From contig NZ_CP142860.1 of assembly GCF_036287215.1 (NCBI RefSeq), forward strand, positions 2,604,001-2,668,000: a DNA stretch of 64,000 nucleotides, in the 5' to 3' direction. This stretch comes from Caproiciproducens sp. CPB-2 (lineage in GTDB: Bacteria > Bacillota > Clostridia > Oscillospirales > Acutalibacteraceae). The notes under the pieces were generated by a model. That model did no database searches. It saw nothing but the letters and a program-made list of their open reading frames with translations, and was not told the origin of the DNA. Position 1 is the first letter of the stretch. Each line of letters starts with the position of its first letter. This document shows, piece after piece, positions 37,000 through 44,893 of this stretch. The position numbers were made by a program, and so were the translations under genes.

Positions 37000-38055
37000 T
37001 CAATGATACTCCTTCTGTACATACCGGGAATGAAAGGCGCGCATAGCCGCGAAATATCCCAGCTTAAACTCGACGATACCGCCGACACGATAGGCGCGGC
37101 AGCTGTCGCTCACATCCAGGATCAAATGGTCCGAGCTGGCGCCGAGCAGGATCACCCCGGGGTCCAGCGGTTCCATGGTGCCGGTATCCACGTCCTGACG
37201 TCCTATCGCACAGATGGCTCTGGTGCGCACACCCCGATCGACGAAAGCGGGCCTCTTCCCATAGGAATTCACGCCGATTTCTCCCCAGGGCTGGGATGGC
37301 TTGTCCTTGATTTCCACAATTTCCGCCTGCAGGATGAACACGTCCGAACAGGTACGATCCAGATATTGGTAATGCGCCCGCTCCCTGCCGAAAAGCAGCG
37401 CCTCGCCCAGACGCAGGTTGTTGACCCCCCGCGGAATGCCGTCGTGCAGCATCAGGTCGATTGTCGCGGAATTTCCGCCGCTGACAATGCCGTTTCCCCC
37501 GGCAGCCACCATCGCCCGGCTTAAAAGCTCCAGATGCTCCAGCTTTTCGGTATCCGGCTGTACAAAGGAAAAACAGGTCAGGTTGGTCCCTACTCCATAA
37601 AGCAGCAGGGAATCCATTTTCAGGATTTCTTCCGCGGTGCGCATCAGCTGGTCATCCTCCACATACCCTTCGCGGATATCTCCCAGATCCGCCATCAATA
37701 TGATTTTATGTACCCTGTTCTGCTTTTTGGCTTCTTTCTGCAGAGCCCGCACGGTTAGAAGCTCCGAATTCAGCGACACATCGGCGCAGCGCACCACGTC
37801 GGCCGCTTCGCTCAGCATGGGGATGCGGATCAGCCATTTTTCCGCTTTCAGCTGTTCCATCCGCTCCAGGTTCTGGATACGGGCATCCCCCAGCATGCGG
37901 ATTCCCCCGTCCAGAAAAACCTGCGCCAGGCGCGGATCCCCGCCGAACATTTTGGTAACCGCCGTAATCCGGATATGGTGCCGGTCGCACAGCGCACGGA
38001 CGGTTCTGACATTTTTCAGCAGTTTTTTTGTGTCTACGGACACTTTCGGATACAT
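37000..38055 (-). CDS. Ornithine/alanine racemase family PLP enzyme
   Basis: 351 residues of the fold-III alanine racemase N-domain family. The lysine that would hold PLP is in ITAVTKMFGGDP near residue 35. Later segments GGNSATIDLMLHDGIPRGVNNLRLGEAL match the ornithine racemase (Orr) type rather than the standard Alr, whose C-terminal domain is reduced here. It may racemise ornithine for an amino-acid fermentation route, or another amino acid. GAGGTG 6 nt before the ATG at 38055 fixes the start. No ornithine aminomutase genes are nearby. Confidence 0.75.
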   Translation of the reverse strand: MYPKVSVDTKKLLKNVRTVRALCDRHHIRITAVTKMFGGDPRLAQVFLDGGIRMLGDARIQNLERMEQLKAEKWLIRIPMLSEAADVVRCADVSLNSELLTVRALQKEAKKQNRVHKIILMADLGDIREGYVEDDQLMRTAEEILKMDSLLLYGVGTNLTCFSFVQPDTEKLEHLELLSRAMVAAGGNGIVSGGNSATIDLMLHDGIPRGVNNLRLGEALLFGRERAHYQYLDRTCSDVFILQAEIVEIKDKPSQPWGEIGVNSYGKRPAFVDRGVRTRAICAIGRQDVDTGTMEPLDPGVILLGASSDHLILDVSDSCRAYRVGGIVEFKLGYFAAMRAFHSRYVQKEYH

Positions 38056-38300
38056 ATTGCACACCTCAAACCTGGTAAAAAAAGGACGCCGCGGATGATA
38101 AAATCCACAGCGCCCTTGCTATTATTATGAATTATAAATCCTGATTCCTGCATTGTCAACCCGTTTTTCGGGACAATTCATTTGTCGCTGGAATGTTTTT
38201 GCAAGTTTCTATTTTCAATCCTCCAATTATAATCCGAAAAGATTATAGCAAACGACAAGAAAACGCGAATTGATTTTTGAAACTTAGGTGAGCTTGCATA

Positions 38301-38329
38301 TTGACGCGGGCCGTTTCGTCGGGTATAAT
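38301..38329 (+). promoter_or_regulatory. Promoter of the amino-acid ABC operon
   Basis: TTGACG at 38301-38306, 17-bp spacer, perfect TATAAT at 38324-38329, start near 38336. Confidence 0.75.
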
Positions 38330-38342
38330 GGTGGACATACGA

Positions 38343-38388
38343 ACAAAGAGGTTCACTGCTTCGGCAGCGGGCCTCTTTGTTTTGTTTT
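38343..38388 (+). terminator. Terminator within the leader of the amino-acid ABC operon
   Basis: ACAAAGAGG...CTGC-TTCG-GCAG...CCTCTTTGT followed by TTTGTTTT. It starts only about 7 nt after the expected transcription start and ends 44 nt before the gene, so the operon must be transcribed through it or from another promoter. Confidence 0.8.
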
Positions 38389-38431
38389 ACCCACACCGGA
38401 TTAAAGTATTTGATTGAGAGGATTGAAGGCT

Positions 38432-39253
38432 ATGAAGAAGAAAATCATCGCGGGGATGCTGACGGGGGTGCTGATGGCGGCCACTGTGTTTGCGGGCTGC
38501 AGCTCCGGCACCGCAGCCAGTTCCGCCGCTCCCGCCGCATCAACGGATGCGGGCTCATCCGCTGCGTCGGCCGCCAGTTCAAAAGTATATCTGATTGCGT
38601 GCGACGCAAAGTACGCTCCCTTTTCCTTTGAAGAAGACGGCAAATACAAGGGGATCGACGTGGAACTGCTGGACGCCATTGCGAAAGTGGAGGGTTTCCA
38701 GTATGAACTGAAGCCGATGGATTTCAGCGGCATCATCCCCGCGATCAAGGCCGGTCAGATCGACGGTTCGATCGCCGGAATGAACATCACCGAAAAAAGA
38801 AAAGAATCCGTTGACTTCTCCGACGGATATATTCAGGCGGGTTCCTCCATCGTTGTGAACAAGGACGACGACAGCATCAAGTCCCTGGATGATCTGAAGG
38901 GCAAAACCGCCGCCGTTAAGAAGGGCACCACGGGCGCTTCGTTTGCCGAAGAAAACAAGGACAAATACGGCCTGAAGGTCAACGTTTACGACGACTCTCC
39001 CTCCATGTTCCAGGCCGTGGAAAACAAAAACGCGGACTTTTTGGTGGAAGACTTCCCGGTTATTTCCTACTCCATCAAGATCAACGCCGGTTCCAAGCTG
39101 AAGGTAGCGGTCGAGTCCATTGGCGAAGCCCCGTACGACGCCTTTGCCGTAGATAAAGGCAAGAATCAGGACCTGCTGAAAATGTTCAACGAAGGCCTGA
39201 AAAAAGTAAAGGAAAACGGAACATACGACAAAATCGTCAACCAGTACTTATAA
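38432..39253 (+). CDS. Polar amino-acid ABC transporter substrate-binding lipoprotein
   Basis: 273 residues. Signal peptide with lipobox FAGC, an Ala/Ser-rich linker, then an SBP_bac_3 domain (ACDAKYAPFSFEEDGKYKGI with the amino-acid-binding residues, GSIAGMNITEKRKESVDFS, KKGTTGASFAEENK). It binds a polar amino acid such as glutamine, arginine or histidine outside the membrane. The ATG at 38432 is taken because it begins a normal signal peptide; a TTG 18 nt upstream also opens the frame. Confidence 0.9.
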   Translation: MKKKIIAGMLTGVLMAATVFAGCSSGTAASSAAPAASTDAGSSAASAASSKVYLIACDAKYAPFSFEEDGKYKGIDVELLDAIAKVEGFQYELKPMDFSGIIPAIKAGQIDGSIAGMNITEKRKESVDFSDGYIQAGSSIVVNKDDDSIKSLDDLKGKTAAVKKGTTGASFAEENKDKYGLKVNVYDDSPSMFQAVENKNADFLVEDFPVISYSIKINAGSKLKVAVESIGEAPYDAFAVDKGKNQDLLKMFNEGLKKVKENGTYDKIVNQYL

Positions 39254-39267
39254 AAAGAGCAAAATAA

Positions 39268-39303
39268 AGCGGCAGCCCGCGCTTGCGCGGGCCGCTGCGT
39301 TTT
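39268..39303 (+). terminator. Intra-operon hairpin between binding protein and permease
   Basis: Stem AGCGG...CCCGC / GCGGG...CCGCT followed by GCGTTTT. Such partial terminators often leave more binding-protein than permease mRNA. Confidence 0.6.
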
Positions 39304-39333
39304 CCATGGGGCAGATTATAGGAGGTATGGAGT

Positions 39334-40002
39334 TTGGATTTGTTTTTGAAGATATTGCAGGAATCGCTGCCCAGCCTTTTGAGCGGGCTGCGGATCACCA
39401 TTATCATGGCAATTCTATCCCTGTTTTTCGCGTCAATCGTAGGACTGATTATGTGCATTTTCAGCATCAGCAGATTCCGCTTGCTGAAAGCCATTTCCAC
39501 TACATATATTTACGTCATTCGCGGGATTCCGCTGATGATTCTCGGCCTGTTTCTGTATTTCGGCGTCGGCGCCGCGCTGCAGATCCGCTTTGACCCCATG
39601 GTTGCCGCCGTTATTGCGCTGACCATCAACGCGGGCGCGTATATGGCGGAGATTTTCCGCGCGGGTATCCAGGCGATCGATTTCGGCCAGATGGAAGCGG
39701 CCCGGAGCCTTGGTTTGAACTATTTCAAGGCGATGAAGCGGGTAATCCTGCCGCAGGCGGTAAAGATCATGATTCCGTCCATCATGAATCAGTTCATTAC
39801 CACCATAAAGGACACCTCTATTCTTTCCGTCGTCAGTGTGAGGGAGCTCACCCTGAGCGGACAGATCATCATTGCGAACAATTACCGCCCGTTCGAGGTA
39901 TACGCGATCGTAGCCATCATGTATTTTATCTTTATTACGATTCTGACCATGATTTCAAAAAAGATGGAAAGGAAGCTGAGTTATGATAATCGAGGCGAAT
40001 AA
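39334..40002 (+). CDS. Amino-acid ABC transporter permease (HisM/GlnP type)
   Basis: 222 residues with five predicted helices. It starts with a TTG after AGGAGG at 8 nt; the nearby ATG is in another frame. The EAA loop [22 protein letters not shown] contacts the ATPase (cited in part). A single permease gene implies a homodimer. It overlaps the ATPase gene by 20 nt. Confidence 0.9.
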   Translation: MDLFLKILQESLPSLLSGLRITIIMAILSLFFASIVGLIMCIFSISRFRLLKAISTTYIYVIRGIPLMILGLFLYFGVGAALQIRFDPMVAAVIALTINAGAYMAEIFRAGIQAIDFGQMEAARSLGLNYFKAMKRVILPQAVKIMIPSIMNQFITTIKDTSILSVVSVRELTLSGQIIIANNYRPFEVYAIVAIMYFIFITILTMISKKMERKLSYDNRGE

Positions 40003-40711
40003 AATCAGGAAAAGCTTTGGAAAGCTGCAGGTTTTACGCGACATTTCCCTGACCGTGGACGAAGGCGAGGTGCTCTGCATCATCGGCCCGTCCGGTTCCG
40101 GAAAAAGCACGCTGCTCCGCTGCCTGAACCGGTTGGAGGATATTCAGGCCGGAAGCGTGGCCGTGCTGGGCGAGGACGTTACCCACACCAAAAACATCAA
40201 CAGGCTGAGAGAGAACATCGGCATGGTTTTCCAGTCGTTCAACCTTTTCCCCAATTACACCGTGCTGGGAAACATGCTGCTTGCCCCGCTGGAGCTGAAA
40301 AAAATGAACCGGAAGGAAGCCGAGGAGAAAGCCCTGGCCCTTCTGAAGAAGGTCGGGCTGGAGGACAAAAAGGACGTCTATCCCCAGATGCTTTCCGGCG
40401 GGCAGAAGCAGAGAGCGGCGATTGCCCGCGCGCTGCAGATGAACCCGAAAATCATGCTGTTTGACGAGCCGACCTCCGCGCTTGACCCGGAAATGGTCGA
40501 TGAAGTGCTCAAGGTCATGAAGAACCTCGCGCAGGAGGGCATGACCATGGTGATCGTAACCCATGAAATGAACTTTGCCCGCGACGTGGCCGACCGCGTG
40601 ATTTTTATGGACGGCGGCTACATTGTGGAACAGGGCTCCGCAAAGGAAATCTTTACGGCGCCCAAGAACGACCGGTGCAGGGACTTCCTCGCCAAGGTGC
40701 TCAGCGCGTAG
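39983..40711 (+). CDS. Amino-acid ABC transporter ATPase (GlnQ type)
   Basis: 242 residues; Walker [14 protein letters not shown], signature [14 protein letters not shown], Walker [13 protein letters not shown], and the H-loop VTHEM. It powers the importer with the two preceding genes. It is translationally coupled to the permease by overlap and lies 52 bp before the M20 hydrolase gene. Confidence 0.94.
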   Translation: MIIEANKIRKSFGKLQVLRDISLTVDEGEVLCIIGPSGSGKSTLLRCLNRLEDIQAGSVAVLGEDVTHTKNINRLRENIGMVFQSFNLFPNYTVLGNMLLAPLELKKMNRKEAEEKALALLKKVGLEDKKDVYPQMLSGGQKQRAAIARALQMNPKIMLFDEPTSALDPEMVDEVLKVMKNLAQEGMTMVIVTHEMNFARDVADRVIFMDGGYIVEQGSAKEIFTAPKNDRCRDFLAKVLSA

Positions 40712-40763
40712 CTTCCGATCCTTCATCAGGAAAAAATGATATAAGGAAAGGATAGGAAAACCG

Positions 40764-41951
40764 ATGCTGACACAGGAGCAGAAGCAGGAAGTCATCGCAT
40801 TGTGCCAAAGCCTGATCCGCGAAAAAAGCTACTCCGGCGAAGAATCTTCCGCCGCGCAGGTGCTGAAAACTTTTTTGAAAGCGAAGGGCTTTGACAGCGT
40901 CCAGACGGATTCCTACGGCAATGTCATCGGCTGCATCAAAGGAAACAGGCCCGGCAACAGAATTCTGTTCGACGGACATATCGACACCGTTGCGGTCACC
41001 GACCCTTCCGCGTGGGACAGCGACCCGTTCGGCGCGGAAATCCGCGGCGGCAAAATCTACGGACGCGGCGCGTCGGATATGAAGGGCGCGGTCGCCGCCA
41101 TGGCGTGCGCGGCGAGCAATTTCGCCCGGAGCAGCGGCAGAGATTTCGCGGGTGAGCTGTACGTTGCCGGGGTCGTGCACGAGGAGTGCTTCGAGGGGGT
41201 GGCGGCGCGTTCCGTCAGTTCCCTGGTCGAACCGGACTATGTGGTCATCGGGGAAGCTTCCAACCTGAACGTAAAAATCGGCCAGCGGGGCCGAGCGGAA
41301 ATCAGACTGGAAACCTTCGGCGTCCCCGCCCACTCCGCGAACCCGGAAAAGGGTGTAAACGCGGTTTACCGGATCTGCGGCCTGATCGACCGGATCCGCC
41401 GTCTTCCCCCGCCCGAGCAGGAGGTCCTGGGGAAAGGAATTCTAGAGCTGACGGATATCAAGTCCACCCCCTACCCCGGCGCCTCGGTGGTACCGGAATA
41501 CTGTTGCGCGACTTACGACAGAAGGCTTCTGGTGGGGGAAACCCAGGAAAGCGTACTGGCTCCCCTGCAAACCTTGCTGGAAGAGGAAATGGGCAGGGAT
41601 CCTGCCCTGAGGGCGCGGGTCTCCTACGCTCAAGGGAAGGAAGAATGCTATACCGGCGCGGCAATCAGCGGCGAGCGCTTTTTCCCCGGCTGGCTGTTCG
41701 CACGGGAGGAGCCCTTTGTTCAGAACGTTGTCAGGGAGCTTCGGCGCATGGGCTTTCAGCCGGAAATCACGCAGTATCAGTTCTGCACCAACGGCAGCCA
41801 CTACGCCGGGGAAGCCGGAATCAAAACCATCGGTCTGGGACCCTCGCTGGAATCGCTGGCCCATACCATCAACGAATCTATTGAAATCGATCAATTGCAA
41901 AAAGCGGTGGAATGCTACACCGGCGCAATCAACGCCCTGCTTTCAACTTAA
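40764..41951 (+). CDS. M20 metallopeptidase family hydrolase (YgeY-like)
   Basis: 395 residues. Dinuclear zinc ligands lie in LFDGHIDTV, GRGASDMKGAVAAM, HEECFEG and the final LAHTINESIEI; the dimerisation domain lies between. It resembles YgeY, a putative hydrolase of purine/selenium-linked loci, and also deacetylases and dipeptidases such as ArgE/DapE. Its position after an amino-acid importer suggests cytoplasmic hydrolysis of an imported N-acyl amino acid or short peptide. Substrate unproven. Confidence 0.85.
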   Translation: MLTQEQKQEVIALCQSLIREKSYSGEESSAAQVLKTFLKAKGFDSVQTDSYGNVIGCIKGNRPGNRILFDGHIDTVAVTDPSAWDSDPFGAEIRGGKIYGRGASDMKGAVAAMACAASNFARSSGRDFAGELYVAGVVHEECFEGVAARSVSSLVEPDYVVIGEASNLNVKIGQRGRAEIRLETFGVPAHSANPEKGVNAVYRICGLIDRIRRLPPPEQEVLGKGILELTDIKSTPYPGASVVPEYCCATYDRRLLVGETQESVLAPLQTLLEEEMGRDPALRARVSYAQGKEECYTGAAISGERFFPGWLFAREEPFVQNVVRELRRMGFQPEITQYQFCTNGSHYAGEAGIKTIGLGPSLESLAHTINESIEIDQLQKAVECYTGAINALLST

Positions 41952-41999
41952 CAGATCCCCGCCCGGGACTTTCTTTTAACAGATTGACCCGCGGCAGGC

Positions 42000-42034
42000 G
42001 AAACCGCCCGGAAATTTCCGGGCGGTTTCGCTTT
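42000..42034 (+). terminator. Terminator after the M20 gene
   Basis: Perfect stem GAAACCGCCCGGAAA with its complement, followed by GCTTTT. It closes the ABC-hydrolase operon and stands before the convergent minus-strand genes. Confidence 0.88.
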
Positions 42035-42124
42035 TCTGCCCCCTGAGAGGGCCGGACTGACATTCCTTTCCTCTTGAAGCGCACGGTTCTGTGCTGTTAC
42101 GATCTTCCTTTTGAACCTTTTGTT

Positions 42125-42484
42125 TTATTTTAAAATCTCCCACTGCGTTTCCCTGAAACCCACCAGCACGGTATCGCCGTCCACCAGAATCGGCCGCTTC
42201 ACCAGCATTCCGTCCGTGGCCAGCAGGGCGAACTGCTCCTCCTCGCTCATGGAGGGCAGCTTTTTGGAAAGGCCCAGGGACTTATAGAGCAGGCCGCTGG
42301 TGTTAAAGAACTTTTTCAGCTCCAGCCCGCTTTTCCGGCGCCATTCCTTTAATTCCTCCGCGGTAGGGTTCTGCTCCCTGATATTCCGTTCCTCATACGC
42401 AATGCCGTTTTCCTGCAGCCATCTTTTCGCCTTCTGGCAGGTCGTGCATTTGGGATAGCATACAAATAAACACATGGCTTTCAC
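42125..42484 (-). CDS. ArsC/Spx-family thioredoxin-fold protein
   Basis: 119 residues with the N-terminal CTTC redox motif in CYPKCTTCQKAKRWLQ, the EERNIREQNPT segment and RPILVDGDTVLVGF near the end. This matches the YffB/ArsC-like branch, with glutaredoxin-like arsenate-reductase fold, rather than Spx, which binds RNA polymerase. Likely a cytoplasmic thiol reductase; no ars genes nearby. It overlaps the YwbE-type gene by 4 nt. Confidence 0.85.
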   Translation of the reverse strand: MKAMCLFVCYPKCTTCQKAKRWLQENGIAYEERNIREQNPTAEELKEWRRKSGLELKKFFNTSGLLYKSLGLSKKLPSMSEEEQFALLATDGMLVKRPILVDGDTVLVGFRETQWEILK

Positions 42485-42687
42485 TCCTGTTCTTCTATGA
42501 TTTTCTGTACCCGTCCCACCAGATCGTCCTCCTCCAGCATCACCTTGATGCCGTGGGGGTGCGTGGGGCTGTTGGTCAGAATCCGCTTGACGTGACCGCG
42601 GGTCAGCTTCCCCGTGGGCTGGTCCTTTTTCAGCACAATGTCCACCAGCGCGCCGATCTTGATATTGGCCCTGATTTTTCCGTCCAT
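42481..42687 (-). CDS. YwbE family protein (DUF2196)
   Basis: 68 residues matching the YwbE pattern throughout (IGALVDIVLKKDQPTGKLTRG, VKRILTNSPTHPHGIKVMLE). The function is unknown; the family is small and widely conserved in Firmicutes, with a KOW-like beta fold. It is translationally coupled to the following ArsC-like gene. Confidence 0.88.
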   Translation of the reverse strand: MDGKIRANIKIGALVDIVLKKDQPTGKLTRGHVKRILTNSPTHPHGIKVMLEEDDLVGRVQKIIEEQE

Positions 42688-42796
42688 GTCTTCACCCGCT
42701 TTTCAGAATGCCCGCTGCCGCGGATATCCGTTTTTCATAGTTCTTAGTATACCCTTTGATAAGCCCCGGCACAAGTCCCGCCGTGCGATAAACAAC

Positions 42797-42833
42797 AAAA
42801 CAGCGCACCGCCGAAAAGCAGGTACGCCGTTTT
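42797..42833 (-). terminator. Terminator of the DUF3793-flavodoxin operon
   Basis: On the minus strand AAAACGGCGTACC pairs with GGTGCGCTGTTTT (two or three G-U pairs) and is followed by GTTGTTT. It lies just past the flavodoxin stop. Confidence 0.7.
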
Positions 42834-42874
42834 GCTGTATGTTCTATATGGATTCAAATGAAGGAATGAGTAAA

Positions 42875-43303
42875 TTAAAGGGATGCGAGGCTTTTCCCAA
42901 GCTCTCTGCACTGTGTCTCCCCGTCCGCGTCCGGCGTGGACTGTACGATCAGGCCGTCGTCTGCCAGTCTGGCCCCCACCGCCTGTACGCGGTCCTGCCA
43001 TTCGCGCATCCACGCGCCGTCGCCCCAGCCGTAGGAGCCGAACAGGGCAACGTTTTTGTCCTTGAGCCCGCTCTCAATTTCCGTGAAAAAGGGTTCGAAT
43101 TCGGATTCTTCCAGAACCTCGTCCCCCATCGCGGGGCATCCGAAGGCGATCACGGAGCTGGATTCGATTTTTGCACGGTCAGCGTCCGAAACCGCAGTGA
43201 CTTCTGCCTGGCCGCCCGCCTGCTGTACGCCCTCGGCGATCAGATTCGCCATGGTCTCCGTATTTCCGGTACCGCTCCAATAAACAATGTAAACATTACT
43301 CAT
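42875..43303 (-). CDS. Flavodoxin
   Basis: 142 residues; FMN phosphate loop YWSGTGNTETMA at residues 8-19, second loop FGCPAMGDEVLEES, third FGSYGWGDGAWMREW. This is a short-chain flavodoxin that can replace ferredoxin when iron is scarce. It follows DUF3793 by 81 bp, behind a promoter bearing the same palindrome as the feo genes, so iron-controlled expression is likely. Confidence 0.93.
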   Translation of the reverse strand: MSNVYIVYWSGTGNTETMANLIAEGVQQAGGQAEVTAVSDADRAKIESSSVIAFGCPAMGDEVLEESEFEPFFTEIESGLKDKNVALFGSYGWGDGAWMREWQDRVQAVGARLADDGLIVQSTPDADGETQCRELGKSLASL

Positions 43304-43384
43304 AAGTCAACCGATCTTTCTCCGCGCGGCAAAATCAGGGACAAGCGGCAGGTCCGCGCGGGAATCCTCTCCGCTTCTGAAGAA

Positions 43385-43948
43385 TTATGCGGCATGAAAC
43401 AAGGCCAAAAGGGATACTCCGCTCTGCACACGCCGGTAAAAATCGTCTCTGCACAGCGTATACCTTCTGAAACGCTCGCACGCGGCCTCTTCGTCCGAAT
43501 AAACCTTCCAGTATCCGCACATTTTGCAGTTCTTTCCTCCGTGCTCAATGAAACCGATCACATCGTCCAGAGGGTAACTCAGAAACAGGCCGATTTCATG
43601 GGGAAAACAACATTCCCGGCAACGGGATTTCAGTCGGCTCAGAACCGCGGCCAGCTCCGTCCAATCCGTGTATCCGTACGCTTCCAAAAAGCGGCGGACC
43701 CGTGGGTTCTGCAGTTCCGGCCAAAGGAGACTGCTGCGGTAAACCAGCACCAAAAAGTGCGTTTCACATTCGCACAGCACTTCCAGCCTGACGTCAGCCC
43801 GTTCCAGACACCGATTGTATTCCGAAAGCAAATTTAGCAGCCCATCACTGTCTTTTCTTTTTACGGTAAACAGGCTTGCTGATTTTATTCCGGCCAGCGT
43901 TGGCGAACAGTGGAACGCAAGCATAGAATCCAGTTGGCGGTTTGTCAT
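43385..43948 (-). CDS. DUF3793 family protein
   Basis: 187 residues. The family pattern is visible: HCSPTLAGIKSASLF near the start, CECETHFLVLVYR, FPHEIGLFLSYPLDDVIGFIEHGG, and CKMCGYWKVYSDEE. Cysteines are frequent (CRECC, CKMC). The function is unknown. Clostridial homologues commonly sit beside flavodoxins and iron genes, and here the promoter carries a feo-type operator, so a role in iron homeostasis or haem/flavin handling under iron limitation is inferred. Confidence 0.85.
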   Translation of the reverse strand: MTNRQLDSMLAFHCSPTLAGIKSASLFTVKRKDSDGLLNLLSEYNRCLERADVRLEVLCECETHFLVLVYRSSLLWPELQNPRVRRFLEAYGYTDWTELAAVLSRLKSRCRECCFPHEIGLFLSYPLDDVIGFIEHGGKNCKMCGYWKVYSDEEAACERFRRYTLCRDDFYRRVQSGVSLLALFHAA

Positions 43949-43972
43949 GATGGAACCTCGTTTTTTGTTTTG

Positions 43973-43988
43973 GTTAGCGTCCGCTAAC
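43973..43988 (-). promoter_or_regulatory. Operator GTTAG-N6-CTAAC at the DUF3793-flavodoxin promoter
   Basis: Perfect palindrome GTTAGCGTCCGCTAAC located at about +1 to +16 of the promoter at 43996-44024. The same pattern stands before feoA and feoB. It is typical in size and symmetry of DtxR-family operators. Confidence 0.75.
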
Positions 43989-43995
43989 TGAAAAC

Positions 43996-44024
43996 ATCAT
44001 AACATGCGTTTTTCGCTTTGTCAA
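43996..44024 (-). promoter_or_regulatory. Promoter of the DUF3793-flavodoxin operon
   Basis: On the minus strand: perfect TTGACA (44024-44019), 17-bp spacer, TATGAT (44001-43996). Transcription begins next to the operator. The rest of 44025-44240 holds no gene or clear signal. Confidence 0.78.
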
Positions 44025-44240
44025 CTGTTTTTCTTCATGTTATCTTTGGCTAAAATTTTCAGCATTCAAGCCATTGGCAGTCGAAAGCTGATACCGCTTT
44101 CTGATTATATGCGGAACGGAGCTATCGGAGCAATCCATTCTGCATTTTTCCATCTTGCACAGTTCCACACCCTGATTTTTTGTATTGTTAAACAAATTTC
44201 ATAAAATTGAGGCTTTTATTCTCTTTCTTGGCTCTAAGTA

Positions 44241-44292
44241 TTGACAAATCCCCGATTGCGGAGTAAATTATAAATAGTTAGTGTATGCTAAC
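44241..44292 (+). promoter_or_regulatory. feoA promoter and operator GTTAG-N6-CTAAC
   Basis: TTGACA at 44241-44246, 17-bp spacer, TAAATT at 44264-44269. The palindrome GTTAGTGTATGCTAAC at 44277-44292 covers the likely transcription start. A repressor bound there would block the feo operon, as expected for iron-loaded DtxR-type control. Confidence 0.75.
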
Positions 44293-44339
44293 TACCAAAA
44301 ATTATTCCCTTGTTGTTTTGATAAAAAGGAGGATTCATT

Positions 44340-44552
44340 ATGCCGCTCACAATGGCACAGTCCGGTGTACAAAGTATTATCCATGAAATTCACGGCAAAG
44401 ACGAAACCAGGCGTTTTCTGGAAAGTCTGGGTTTTGTTGTCGGAGGCAATGTTACCGTTGTATCGGAAATCGGCGGCAACATGATCGTAAATGTAAAGGA
44501 TACCCGCATTGCAATCAGCAAGAGCATGGCAAACAGGATTATGGTGGCATAG
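44340..44552 (+). CDS. feoA: FeoA-domain protein, first copy
   Basis: 70 residues with the SH3-like FeoA fold (FLESLGFVVGGNVTVVSEIGGN; IVNVKDTRIAISKSMANRIMV; both cited in part). It is a small cytoplasmic partner thought to help FeoB transport ferrous iron. AAAGGAGG stands before the ATG. This copy differs more from classical FeoA than the next gene. Confidence 0.88.
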   Translation: MPLTMAQSGVQSIIHEIHGKDETRRFLESLGFVVGGNVTVVSEIGGNMIVNVKDTRIAISKSMANRIMVA

Positions 44553-44603
44553 AAGGCCCGATGGTCTTCATTTCATATGCAAAATTGACAGGAGGGAAAC
44601 AGA

Positions 44604-44822
44604 ATGACACTGAAAGATGCGAAATGCGGTACTACCGTAACGGTTACCGCCTTAAGCGGCGGCGGAGCAATCAAGCGCAGGATTATGGATATGGGAATCA
44701 CGAAGGGCGTACAGATTTATGTGCGGAAAGTAGCTCCTTTAGGCGATCCGGTGGAAATTACCGTCAGAAATTACGAATTGTCCATTCGGAAAGCAGATGC
44801 GCAGAACATCGAAGTGGCGTAG
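44604..44822 (+). CDS. feoA: FeoA-domain protein, second copy
   Basis: 72 residues, classical FeoA pattern: TLKDAKCGTTVTVTALSGGG, RRIMDMGITKGVQIYVRKVAPLGDP and SIRKADAQNIEV (first two cited in part). Tandem FeoA proteins are common in Clostridia. It lies 51 bp after the first copy and 71 bp before feoB, with an extra operator in the latter gap. Confidence 0.9.
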   Translation: MTLKDAKCGTTVTVTALSGGGAIKRRIMDMGITKGVQIYVRKVAPLGDPVEITVRNYELSIRKADAQNIEVA

Positions 44823-44855
44823 CCGTACGGCGAGGCCAAATTTTTATGGCGATAA

Positions 44856-44871
44856 GTTAGCTGTGGCTAAC
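44856..44871 (+). promoter_or_regulatory. Operator GTTAG-N6-CTAAC before feoB
   Basis: Perfect palindrome GTTAGCTGTGGCTAAC, 22 bp before the feoB start codon and next to its ribosome-binding site. It may control an internal promoter or act as a roadblock. Confidence 0.72.
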
Positions 44872-44893
44872 TATTATGAAGGAGGTACGCACA

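Noticed and set aside
36795..37088. 97-codon open frame across the palindromic repeat
   Set aside because: It translates the repeat element and overlaps the end of the racemase gene; no coding features.
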